Below are positions 1-5,847 of a stretch of 5,847 bases of DNA, one piece after another; the first letter of the stretch is position 1; each line of letters begins with the position of its first letter. The DNA comes from Pseudobutyrivibrio sp. (lineage in GTDB: Bacteria > Bacillota > Clostridia > Lachnospirales > Lachnospiraceae): the NCBI GenBank assembly GCA_017557715.1, contig JAFYYE010000006.1, positions 1-5,847 of the forward strand. The letters are read 5' to 3'. Both the position numbers and the translations under genes were made by a program. The notes beneath the pieces were generated by a model, which was not told the DNA's origin, ran no database searches, and was given only the letters and a program-made list of their open reading frames with translations.

Positions 1-843
1 ATCCTTTTTACCCACATAGGCTGCCAGTGGCATTCCGCCACCTACAATCTTTCCAAAGGTAATCATATCCGGCTGGATTCCAAAATACTCTGATGCACCA
101 CCAAAAGCCAATCTAAATCCTGTGATAACCTCATCAAAAATAAGCAGCGCTTCATTATCCTTTGTAATCTTTCGAAGAAATTCTAAGAAGCCTTCCTTTG
201 GTGGAACAACACCCATATTTGCACTGACTGGCTCCACAATAACTGCTGCAATCTCACCCTTGTTGGCATTAAACAAAGCTTCCACAGAAGCCTCATCATT
301 GTAATTTGCCAGAAGTGTAGTCTGTGTATATCCCTTTGGAACTCCTGCTGAATCAGGTGTGGATTCTGTGAGAAGTCCTGAGCCTGCTGTAACAAGAAGT
401 CCATCACTATGTCCGTGATAGTTTCCTCTGAATTTTATAATCTTGTCCTTACCTGTGTAGCCTCTTGCAACTCTGATGGCACTCATAACAGCCTCTGTTC
501 CAGAATTTACAAGACGAACCTTATCCATAAAAGGAACCGCCTCTAAAATAAGCTTTGCAAGAACTGTCTCCTTTTGGGTTGGAGCTCCATAGGAAAGTCC
601 ATTATCGCAGGCTGATTTTACAGCATCGATAACTGGCTGGTATGCGTGACCTAAAATCATTGGTCCCCAAGAACATACATAGTCTACATATTCATTTCCA
701 TCCACATCAAATATGTGACTGCCCTTTGCATGGTCTATAAAAAGTGGATCCTGTCCCACCGCTCTAAATGCTCTAACAGGAGAATTTACTCCACCTGGAA
801 TATGCTGTTTTGCATCCTCGAAAAATTCATGTGACACACTCAT
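1..843 (-). CDS. hemL: Glutamate-1-semialdehyde 2,1-aminomutase, 3' end missing
   Basis: PLP-dependent cytosolic enzyme that converts glutamate-1-semialdehyde to 5-aminolevulinate, the second dedicated step of the C5 pathway. The frame is open from the ATG at 843 to the window edge, giving 281 residues of the usual ~425, so the C-terminal third lies outside. The N-terminus has the family look (HIPGGVNSPVRAF near residue 14), followed by NSGTEAVMSAIRVARG (phosphate-binding region), EPVSANMGVVPP, FDEVITGFR (Asp237 should contact the PLP pyridine nitrogen) and TFGKIVGGGMP, where Lys265 is the Schiff-base lysine at the same number as in E. coli HemL. The start is supported by a GAGGAAG ribosome site 7 bases upstream, inside the end of hemB. 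Only 2 bases separate it from the hemB stop, so translational coupling is likely. It differs from ordinary ornithine-type aminotransferases by the GGVNSPVR start and the GGGMP motif. Identification is firm; no internal break is seen. Confidence 0.97.
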   Translation of the reverse strand, partial: MSVSHEFFEDAKQHIPGGVNSPVRAFRAVGQDPLFIDHAKGSHIFDVDGNEYVDYVCSWGPMILGHAYQPVIDAVKSACDNGLSYGAPTQKETVLAKLILEAVPFMDKVRLVNSGTEAVMSAIRVARGYTGKDKIIKFRGNYHGHSDGLLVTAGSGLLTESTPDSAGVPKGYTQTTLLANYNDEASVEALFNANKGEIAAVIVEPVSANMGVVPPKEGFLEFLRKITKDNEALLIFDEVITGFRLAFGGASEYFGIQPDMITFGKIVGGGMPLAAYVGKKD

Positions 844-845
844 TA

Positions 846-1817
846 TTAAACTTCCTCTTCCTCTAAAAATCTGGCTACATCAAGTGCGTGATAGGTGATA
901 ATTCTGTCTGCGCCTGCTCGCTTCATGGCAATCATATTTTCAAGAACGATTCTCTTTTCATCAATCCAGCCATTTGCAGCTGCAGCCTTTACCATAGAAT
1001 ATTCACCGCTGACATTATATGTAATGAAAGGTACGTCGAAGCACTCTCTTGCTTCCTTCATAATATCAAGATAAGCAAGAGCAGGCTTTACGATAATCAT
1101 ATCTGCACCTTCCTCTAAATCATCCTCTATTTCTCTCATGGCTTCTCTACCATTTGCAGGGTCCATCTGATAAGATTTTCTATCTCCAAAATGAGGTGCA
1201 GAGCCTGCTGCATCTCTGAATGGTCCATAGTAGCCTGATGCAAATTTTGCACTGTAGCTAAGGATAGGTGTGTCGATAAAACCTGCTTCATCCAAAGCCT
1301 CTCTAAGTGCTGCCACTCTTCCATCCATCATATCTGATGGTGCCACGATATCTGCACCAGCCTTTGCCATAGATACTGCCATCTTAGCAAGCAAAGGAAG
1401 TGTCTCATCATTTAAAATATGACCTTCACAAACAAGACCACAGTGACCATGGCTTGTATATTCGCAAAGACAAACATCCGCAATTACGATAAGATTTGGA
1501 TATTTTTCCTTGATGTGTCTAACGCACTGCTGTGTGATTCCATTGTCATCATAAGCACCGCTTCCCTTCTCATCCTTATGAGCTGGGATTCCAAAAAGAA
1601 GGATGGCAGGAATCTTTGCTGCCACAACTCTATCCAATTCTTCATCTATCCTATCAAGGGAATACTGATAGATATTTGGCATTGAAGGAACCTCATTTTT
1701 AATGTCGCTTCCCTCAATAACAAATAATGGATAAATCAAATCCTTCACTGATACTTCATTTTCCCTAACAAAACTTCTCATCTGGGGTGTCTGTCTTAAT
1801 CTTCTAAATCTTCTCAT
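846..1817 (-). CDS. hemB: Porphobilinogen synthase (delta-aminolevulinic acid dehydratase)
   Basis: Condenses two 5-aminolevulinate molecules to porphobilinogen, the first pyrrole, in the cytosol. The 323-residue length is full for bacterial HemB. The arginine-rich start (RRFRRLRQTPQMRSFVREN) is typical. The metal site DVCLCEYTSHGHCG (residues 114-127) keeps three cysteines, Cys116, Cys118 and Cys126, which marks a zinc-dependent form rather than the Asp-rich magnesium type. The two Schiff-base lysines are visible: Lys191 in SYSAKFASGYYGPFRDA and Lys244 in MIIVKPALAYLD. The C-terminal part has the expected NVSGEYSM and GADRIITYHA segments. The ATG at 1817 is preceded by GAGAGAAGG at 1821-1829, a strong but rather close ribosome site. 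It begins 22 bases after the hemA stop and ends 2 bases before hemL, so the three genes form one operon. Nothing odd is seen in the protein. Confidence 0.98.
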   Translation of the reverse strand: MRRFRRLRQTPQMRSFVRENEVSVKDLIYPLFVIEGSDIKNEVPSMPNIYQYSLDRIDEELDRVVAAKIPAILLFGIPAHKDEKGSGAYDDNGITQQCVRHIKEKYPNLIVIADVCLCEYTSHGHCGLVCEGHILNDETLPLLAKMAVSMAKAGADIVAPSDMMDGRVAALREALDEAGFIDTPILSYSAKFASGYYGPFRDAAGSAPHFGDRKSYQMDPANGREAMREIEDDLEEGADMIIVKPALAYLDIMKEARECFDVPFITYNVSGEYSMVKAAAANGWIDEKRIVLENMIAMKRAGADRIITYHALDVARFLEEEEV

Positions 1818-1839
1818 AGTCCTTCTCTCAATCTATTTA

Positions 1840-2949
1840 TTAAGCTCCTGTCATCTGTGTTACCACATTTACGAAGCTTGAAAATTCTTCTGCAGTGGCA
1901 ATCTCCTTATATTTGAAAAGGAAATGCTGAAAATCTTCACTTGGAGAGTTCTTAAAAGCTTTTAGCTTTTCCCTGTTATCGTGGAAGATAAGATCCTTAA
2001 GCAAATCGTTAATCTCCTCCTCGATAATTATCTCTCCACTTTCTTTTTCCTGAAGCTTTATGGAATTATTTTCCTTAGCTATAGCTTCAAAATCGTCTAT
2101 TGTAATAAGCTGGCTTTTGCCAAGCTTTAATATGTCTTCGTCAATATCCTTTGGAACAGCCAAATCTATAAACAGTCTGTCCCTTTCTTCCATGTGAATA
2201 TCCACAAGTTTTCCGTAAGTAAGGGTGTAATGTGGACTCTTTGTAGCAGAAACTACAACATCCATCTCATTAATGTATTTATATCTGTCTTCATAGGCAA
2301 TGGTGGTAACATTTGGAGTGTTAATCTGATGCAGGTGCCTTGTAACATATATTTCACTATCACCATAGGACAAAAGATTTTTAAGCACTTTGTTTCCAGT
2401 GTCTCCTGAGGCACCGATAATCATTACCTTTTTATTATCACGGGCAAAATTATGAATTTTGGTAGCGGCAAGGGATGCAACTGACACAGATGATTTTGAA
2501 AGCTTTGTCTCCGTTTTAATTCTTTTAGCACATGCGATAGCGCTCTGAAAAACAGTGTTTAATTCAAAACTAGTGAAGCCCTCCTCCATAGAATAGAAGT
2601 AGGCACTCTTTATCTGTCTAAGAATTTCATCTTCACCTAAAACCATAGACTCGAAGCCTGCTGCAACATGGAATAAATGATTCACTGCCCCATTTCCATC
2701 AAAGAACAAAACATTTTGTTTTAATTCTTCCACAGAAATGCCTGCAAGCTCTGCCCAAATTGGAAGTAGCTTTGTGGCTTTTCCCACTCCGTAGACCTCA
2801 CATCTGTTGCAGGTATTTACGTATACACATTCCTTTATACCGACCTCAGCAAGTCTTCGAAAAAAATCCTTTGTTTTGTCTTCGTTAAAAGCAAAGTTCT
2901 GTCTAAAATCAGTAGATGAATTTTTATGATTTACCGAAACTACGAACAT
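1840..2949 (-). CDS. hemA: Glutamyl-tRNA reductase, short form
   Basis: Reduces glutamyl-tRNA(Glu) with NADPH to glutamate-1-semialdehyde, the first and usually controlling step of C5 tetrapyrrole synthesis; the product is normally handed to HemL, encoded two genes downstream. The catalytic domain shows SVNHKNSS (residues 5-12), the nucleophile Cys47 in VNTCNRCEVY, His94 in LFHVAAGFESMVLGE, and GEDEILRQIKSAY (105-117), a variant of the usual GEPQILGQVK. The NADPH-binding Rossmann segment is VMIIGASGDTG (175-185), where most relatives have GAGxMG. SATKSPH (234-240) and DLAVPKDID (262-270) are also as expected. At 369 residues it is shorter than the common ~420, the shortage being in the C-terminal helical dimerisation domain. 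The ATG at 2949 follows an AAAGGGCG site about 9 bases upstream. It is first gene of hemA-hemB-hemL, with its own candidate promoter at 2977-3005. Motifs for catalysis are intact, so it should be active. Confidence 0.96.
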   Translation of the reverse strand: MFVVSVNHKNSSTDFRQNFAFNEDKTKDFFRRLAEVGIKECVYVNTCNRCEVYGVGKATKLLPIWAELAGISVEELKQNVLFFDGNGAVNHLFHVAAGFESMVLGEDEILRQIKSAYFYSMEEGFTSFELNTVFQSAIACAKRIKTETKLSKSSVSVASLAATKIHNFARDNKKVMIIGASGDTGNKVLKNLLSYGDSEIYVTRHLHQINTPNVTTIAYEDRYKYINEMDVVVSATKSPHYTLTYGKLVDIHMEERDRLFIDLAVPKDIDEDILKLGKSQLITIDDFEAIAKENNSIKLQEKESGEIIIEEEINDLLKDLIFHDNREKLKAFKNSPSEDFQHFLFKYKEIATAEEFSSFVNVVTQMTGA

Positions 2950-2976
2950 AACAAAATCGCCCTTTCATTGCCCATC

Positions 2977-3005
2977 ATTATATATTATCTCTATAACAGA
3001 GCCAA
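2977..3005 (-). promoter_or_regulatory. Sigma-A-type promoter for hemA-hemB-hemL
   Basis: On the minus strand a perfect -10 box TATAAT (2977-2982) lies exactly 17 bases from TTGGCT (3000-3005), a four-of-six match to the -35 consensus. It sits about 28 bases before the hemA ATG, leaving room for a short leader with the ribosome site. The -35 box falls within the right-hand (transcription-sense) arm of the inverted repeat at 2999-3029. The assignment is from sequence match and position only. Confidence 0.6.
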
Positions 3006-3029
3006 CTATAATTTGCTTATAGTTGGCTC
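2999..3029 (-). terminator. Perfect 13-bp hairpin after the acetyltransferase gene, possible terminator or operator
   Basis: The arms GAGCCAACTATAA (2999-3011) and TTATAGTTGGCTC (3017-3029) are perfectly complementary around the 5-base loop at 3012-3016. It starts 6 bases past the acetyltransferase stop codon, the place expected for an intrinsic terminator of the encapsulin operon. The run after the stem on the minus strand (TGTTAT) is a poor U-tract, and the stem is only moderately GC-rich, so termination may be weak. The same palindrome covers the -35 box of the hemA promoter, so a repressor operator is a real alternative. Confidence 0.5.
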
Positions 3030-3035
3030 CTAAAA

Positions 3036-3998
3036 TTAAATGATGTAATACCACTCCTCTGATTGATGCAACTCTTCTGTCGCTATCGTATTTTCGGATG
3101 TCCGATATTCCATCTCCAAATTTTTCATGCTCACAATAGTATTAGGATTGATTGAGCTGGTAATAAATGTGTTACCACCTATTACAGCATTCTCTCCTAT
3201 TATAGTATTACCTCCTAATATGGAAGCTCCCGCATAGATAGTGACATTGTCACAAATGGTAGGATGTCTCTTCTTTCCAGAAAGCTTTTGACCGCCTCTG
3301 GTAGAAAGAGCTCCTATGGTAACTCCCTGATAGATCTTTACATTTTTTCCTATAATCGCCGTCTCACCAATAACAATACCTGTACCGTGATCTATAAAGA
3401 AATTCTTATCAATAGTAGCGCCAGGATGAATATCTATACCAGTTTTTGAATGAGCAAGCTCTGTCATCATTCGTGGTAAAACCGGCACCTGCTCAACATA
3501 AAGCTCGTGAGCAATTCTATAAACTGTACTAGCTATCAGACCAGGATAAGCAAGAATAATTTCCTCAAAACATCCTGCAGCAGGGTCGCCATCGTAAGCA
3601 GCCAACAAATCACTTTCAATATACTCACGTATCCTTGGAATTCTGCTAAAGAAAGCCTTACAGATTCTGTAGCTCTCCTTTCTTCTGTCATCTTCAGTCA
3701 TGGTGCCTCGTTTTTTACAGAAATCAAGCGCCAGAAAGACCTGTTTATTCAAGTGATAAAATGCATCCTCGATAATGACCGCATAGCTGTTCTCAGGATT
3801 ATAAATCTTGAAGGATTTATCTCTAAAATAGCCAGGATAAACTATCTTGAAAAGGTTTTTCACCAATTCCTGCACTTCCCTTTTATCCGGCTTATTAAAG
3901 ATATCAACAGCATCAATATTCTTTCGACCATCAAAATCAGCAAGAATGTCTTTTACAATCAGATCAATTTCCTGTTGTTCTTTAACCAGTGTGCTCAC
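3036..3998 (-). CDS. Serine O-acetyltransferase, EpsC-type
   Basis: Transfers acetyl from acetyl-CoA to L-serine, giving O-acetylserine for cysteine synthesis. Residues 1-180 are the helical N-terminal domain; residues ~186-290 are a left-handed beta-helix of hexapeptide repeats. The catalytic dyad is visible as Asp189 (TGIDIHPGA) and His204 (FIDHGTGIVIGE), with the same 15-residue spacing as Asp143/His158 of E. coli CysE; His245 in KKRHPTI is the conserved second histidine. The longer loop ALSTRGGQKLSGKKRHP and the 320-residue length fit the EpsC branch more than short CysE. The protein ends in EEWYYII, with a C-terminal isoleucine of the kind that docks in O-acetylserine sulfhydrylase. The GTG start at 3998 has a strong GAAAGGGG site (4004-4011) 5 bases upstream. 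It lies 23 bases after the desulfurase stop; acetyltransferases of this type are recurrent neighbours of family 2A encapsulins. Whether it enters the shell is unknown; no disordered targeting extension is evident. Confidence 0.95.
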   Translation of the reverse strand: MSTLVKEQQEIDLIVKDILADFDGRKNIDAVDIFNKPDKREVQELVKNLFKIVYPGYFRDKSFKIYNPENSYAVIIEDAFYHLNKQVFLALDFCKKRGTMTEDDRRKESYRICKAFFSRIPRIREYIESDLLAAYDGDPAAGCFEEIILAYPGLIASTVYRIAHELYVEQVPVLPRMMTELAHSKTGIDIHPGATIDKNFFIDHGTGIVIGETAIIGKNVKIYQGVTIGALSTRGGQKLSGKKRHPTICDNVTIYAGASILGGNTIIGENAVIGGNTFITSSINPNTIVSMKNLEMEYRTSENTIATEELHQSEEWYYII

Positions 3999-4021
3999 AA
4001 TGTCCCCTTTCTACAAATTTT

Positions 4022-5620
4022 TTACGCGAATGTTTTTAATACTCTTACAAGAGCATCAATATCATCTGGTGAATTATAAAGTGCAAGTGTAGGACGAACT
4101 GAACTCTCATAGCCAAAATGTCTAAGTACCGGCTGTGCGCAGTGATGTCCTGTTCTTACTGCGATACCGTAGCTGTCTAATCTCTTACCTACCTCTTCAT
4201 CTGAGTAGCCATCTAATTTAAATGAAAGAACTGAAGCCTTGTTAAGGGCTGTTCCAATAAGATGGAGTCCCTTTACTGTCTTCATCTCCTTCATGGCATA
4301 CTGAAGAAGCTCATGCTCCCATCTGTATACACATGGCATACCAATCTCAGAAAGGTATGAAAGTGCTGCGCCAAGTCCTACCGCATCTGCGATACTTCCT
4401 GTTCCTGCCTCAAACTTGTTTGGAGCTGGATTGTAGATAGTACGCTCGAAGGTAACGTCCTTAATCATATTGCCACCACCATGATATGGTCTGGCAGCAT
4501 CTAAAAGCTCCTTCTTACCGTATACAACACCGATTCCTGTAGGTGCAAATACCTTGTGTCCTGAGAATACAAAGAAATCTGCATCGAGAGCTGTCACGCT
4601 TACTGGAATGTGGGCAATAGACTGAGCTCCATCGATAAGGATTCTCACTCCATGTCTATGAGCGATAGCAATAAGCTCTGCTACTGGAGTAACAGTGCCA
4701 AGCACGTTAGATACATGAGCTACAGAAACAAACTTTGTCTTTTTGGTAAAGAGCTTCTCATACTCATCAAGTCTCAGCTGGCCTGACTCGTCTACAGGAA
4801 TAACCTTGATAACTGCACCTGTTTCCTGCGCAATAAGCTGCCATGGAACAATGTTAGCATGGTGCTCTAAGATAGAGACGATGATTTCATCTCCTGGCTC
4901 AAGAGTAGGCTTTACATAAGCATTTGCCACAAGGTTAATAGCCTCTGTGGTTCCTCTTACAAAGACAATCTCATCAGATGAGCCTGCACCGATAAAGTCT
5001 CTTACAATATCTCTTGCATTTTCATAAGCATCTGTAGAGCGGGCTGCAAGAGTATGAGCTCCTCTATGTACATTTGAGTTCTCATGCTCGTAGTAATATG
5101 AAATTCTGTCAATTACCTGCTGTGGACGCTGTGTAGTGGCACCATTATCAAGCCATACCAGCTGACGGCCATTAATCTGCTCTGAAAGAATTGGAAAATC
5201 ACTTCTAATTTGAGCAAGAGTTTTTGAGCCAATTCTAATCGACTCATCTCTTGATGAATAAGAAATAAACTCCTCACTTTCTTTTTCTACTGTATCCCCG
5301 CCAAGGGATGTTGGCACATCAATTGACCTGCTTTGCTCATCAGCCTGAGTCTGAGACAGAACCTGTGGAGAAAATCCAGATGCTGCTGGAGCAGCTGTAG
5401 GTACTGGAGGAATTACTGATACCTCTGGTACTGCTGGAATTTCTGGAGTATTTGCATAAGGCAAAATGATATCCTGACTACCTCCATAGATTGTTTGCTC
5501 TGGAACTTCAGGAGCCGCTGGCTCAGCTATGCTGCCAGTCAAATCAGGGAACAATTGATTAGCCAATGCTGTGAGTTCCGCTGCGCTTGGAACTCCTGCA
5601 AGATTCTCAATCGTAGTCAT
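4022..5620 (-). CDS. Encapsulin-cargo cysteine desulfurase, SufS-type with targeting extension
   Basis: PLP enzyme that removes sulfur from L-cysteine as an enzyme persulfide, releasing alanine. With the ATG start it has 532 residues against ~410 for housekeeping SufS; the surplus is an N-terminal extension of ~125 residues. The catalytic part begins near IGSKTLAQIRSDFPIL (130-145). Lys356 in FSGHKVF is the PLP lysine, Asp330 in LIDGAQS and His253/His254 in LEHHANIVPW line the cofactor site, and Cys494 in RTGHHCAQP is the persulfide cysteine, placing it in class II. The extension holds three denser patches, GVPSAAELTALANQLFPDL (9-27, helix-like), residues 42-55 (IYGGSQDIILPY) and residues 82-108, joined by Pro/Ala/Glu/Val linkers. 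Such an extension is the mark of desulfurases loaded into family 2A encapsulins, and the shell gene is directly upstream, overlapping by 14 bases. An in-frame GTG at 5629 would add three residues and is nearly as plausible a start. Confidence 0.95.
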   Translation of the reverse strand: MTTIENLAGVPSAAELTALANQLFPDLTGSIAEPAAPEVPEQTIYGGSQDIILPYANTPEIPAVPEVSVIPPVPTAAPAASGFSPQVLSQTQADEQSRSIDVPTSLGGDTVEKESEEFISYSSRDESIRIGSKTLAQIRSDFPILSEQINGRQLVWLDNGATTQRPQQVIDRISYYYEHENSNVHRGAHTLAARSTDAYENARDIVRDFIGAGSSDEIVFVRGTTEAINLVANAYVKPTLEPGDEIIVSILEHHANIVPWQLIAQETGAVIKVIPVDESGQLRLDEYEKLFTKKTKFVSVAHVSNVLGTVTPVAELIAIAHRHGVRILIDGAQSIAHIPVSVTALDADFFVFSGHKVFAPTGIGVVYGKKELLDAARPYHGGGNMIKDVTFERTIYNPAPNKFEAGTGSIADAVGLGAALSYLSEIGMPCVYRWEHELLQYAMKEMKTVKGLHLIGTALNKASVLSFKLDGYSDEEVGKRLDSYGIAVRTGHHCAQPVLRHFGYESSVRPTLALYNSPDDIDALVRVLKTFA

Positions 5621-5847
5621 AATACTCACCTACCTCTACATCTTCCAATACTGCAATAGCGTCATCTGCAAGAATTGCTGCTGAGCAGTATAAAGACAAG
5701 AGATAAGATGCTACACCCTTATCATCGATTCCTCTAAAACGAACAGATAAGCCTCTTGAGTGCTCATTCTTAAGACCAGCCTGGAATAATCCAACTACAC
5801 CACGCTTAGCCTCGCCTGTACGAATTAATAAGATGTTTGTCTTACCG
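5607..5847 (-). CDS. Family 2A (SrpI-type) encapsulin shell protein, C-terminal part
   Basis: HK97-fold shell protein that self-assembles into a protein nanocompartment in the cytosol. Only the last 79 residues lie in the window; the rest of an expected ~300-residue protein is beyond the right edge, so the N-terminus and full domain order cannot be judged. The visible segment contains ILLIRTGEAKRGVVGLFQAG, GLSVRFRGIDDKGVASYLLS, and LYCSAAILADDAIAVLEDVEVGEYY, a C-terminus I recognise as that of the family 2 encapsulins related to cyanobacterial SrpI. It ends at a TGA at 5607-5609. The last 14 bases overlap the start of the cysteine desulfurase gene in another frame, which fits the established pairing of this shell with a desulfurase cargo. 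No cyclic-nucleotide-binding domain, which would mark family 2B, can be seen in the present part, but such a domain would lie upstream, so the 2A call leans on the desulfurase neighbour. Confidence 0.9.
   Translation of the reverse strand, partial: GKTNILLIRTGEAKRGVVGLFQAGLKNEHSRGLSVRFRGIDDKGVASYLLSLYCSAAILADDAIAVLEDVEVGEYYDYD
5625..5636 (-). promoter_or_regulatory. Ribosome binding site for the desulfurase, ambiguous start
   Basis: On the minus strand the run GAGGTAGGTGAG lies inside the last codons of the encapsulin gene. GGTGAG (5625-5630) is 4 bases before the ATG at 5620, while GAGG is 3 bases before an in-frame GTG at 5629 that is itself part of GGTGAG. I favour the ATG as the stronger start codon; the GTG remains possible. 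Translation probably depends on ribosomes finishing the encapsulin frame. Confidence 0.5.

Noticed and set aside
183..407. Minus-strand 74-codon frame within hemL
   Set aside because: It is an out-of-frame shadow inside the intact hemL coding sequence; the Gln/Leu-rich peptide matches no family I know.
888..1685. Short plus-strand open frames opposite hemB
   Set aside because: They mirror the hemB reading frame, have no ribosome site of note and encode low-sense Cys/Ile/Ser-rich peptides.
2950..3035. Riboswitch or T-box leader upstream of hemA
   Set aside because: The gap is only 86 bases, the hairpin lies upstream of the predicted transcription start, and no T-box, SAM or cobalamin riboswitch motifs are visible.
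3507..4079. A 190-codon open frame on the plus strand opposite the acetyltransferase
   Set aside because: It lies wholly antisense to a gene with clear catalytic motifs, has no recognisable domain, and its composition is what a reverse-strand shadow would give.
4022..5250. Desulfurase as the housekeeping SufS of a suf operon
   Set aside because: The catalytic domain fits, but no sufB, sufC, sufD or sufU neighbours are present, and the long extension and adjacent shell gene point to an encapsulated cargo enzyme.
5395..5535. Tandem DNA repeat in the Pro/Ala-rich part of the desulfurase
   Set aside because: The repetition is in amino-acid composition only; the codons differ and no exact repeating DNA unit is present.

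Overview
The window carries six genes, all on the minus strand (transcribed right to left), in two tight clusters separated by one 86-base gap. Low-to-moderate GC, strong AAGG/GGGG-type Shine-Dalgarno sites, and the style of the tetrapyrrole proteins (short glutamyl-tRNA reductase with a GEDEIL motif, EpsC-type serine acetyltransferase) suggest an anaerobic Clostridia-type Bacillota, probably Lachnospiraceae (Butyrivibrio/Roseburia-like). The taxonomic call is inference from protein style, not from a marker gene.

Right-hand cluster (about 5847 to 3036), sulfur nanocompartment: the C-terminal 79 residues of a family 2A (SrpI-type) encapsulin shell protein, then a SufS-type cysteine desulfurase with a ~125-residue Pro/Ala-rich N-terminal extension (the hallmark of the encapsulated cargo enzyme), then an EpsC-type serine O-acetyltransferase. 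The shell and desulfurase genes overlap by 14 bases and the acetyltransferase follows 23 bases later, so the three look co-transcribed. The acetyltransferase makes O-acetylserine for cysteine synthesis. The desulfurase takes sulfur from cysteine, presumably inside the shell. Together they suggest a cysteine/sulfur storage or buffering module.

Gap (2950 to 3035): a perfect 13-bp inverted repeat just after the acetyltransferase stop, overlapping a good sigma-A-type promoter (TTGGCT, 17 bases, TATAAT) that faces the second cluster. It may be a terminator, an operator, or both.

Left-hand cluster (2949 to 1), C5-pathway tetrapyrrole synthesis: hemA (glutamyl-tRNA reductase), hemB (porphobilinogen synthase) and hemL (glutamate-1-semialdehyde aminomutase, cut by the left edge). 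The genes are 22 and 2 bases apart. They cover glutamyl-tRNA to porphobilinogen; hemC and hemD, often found in such operons, are not between them. The likely link between the clusters is siroheme, the cofactor of assimilatory sulfite reductase, but this is inference. No RNA genes, mobile elements, CRISPR arrays or tandem DNA repeats were seen.
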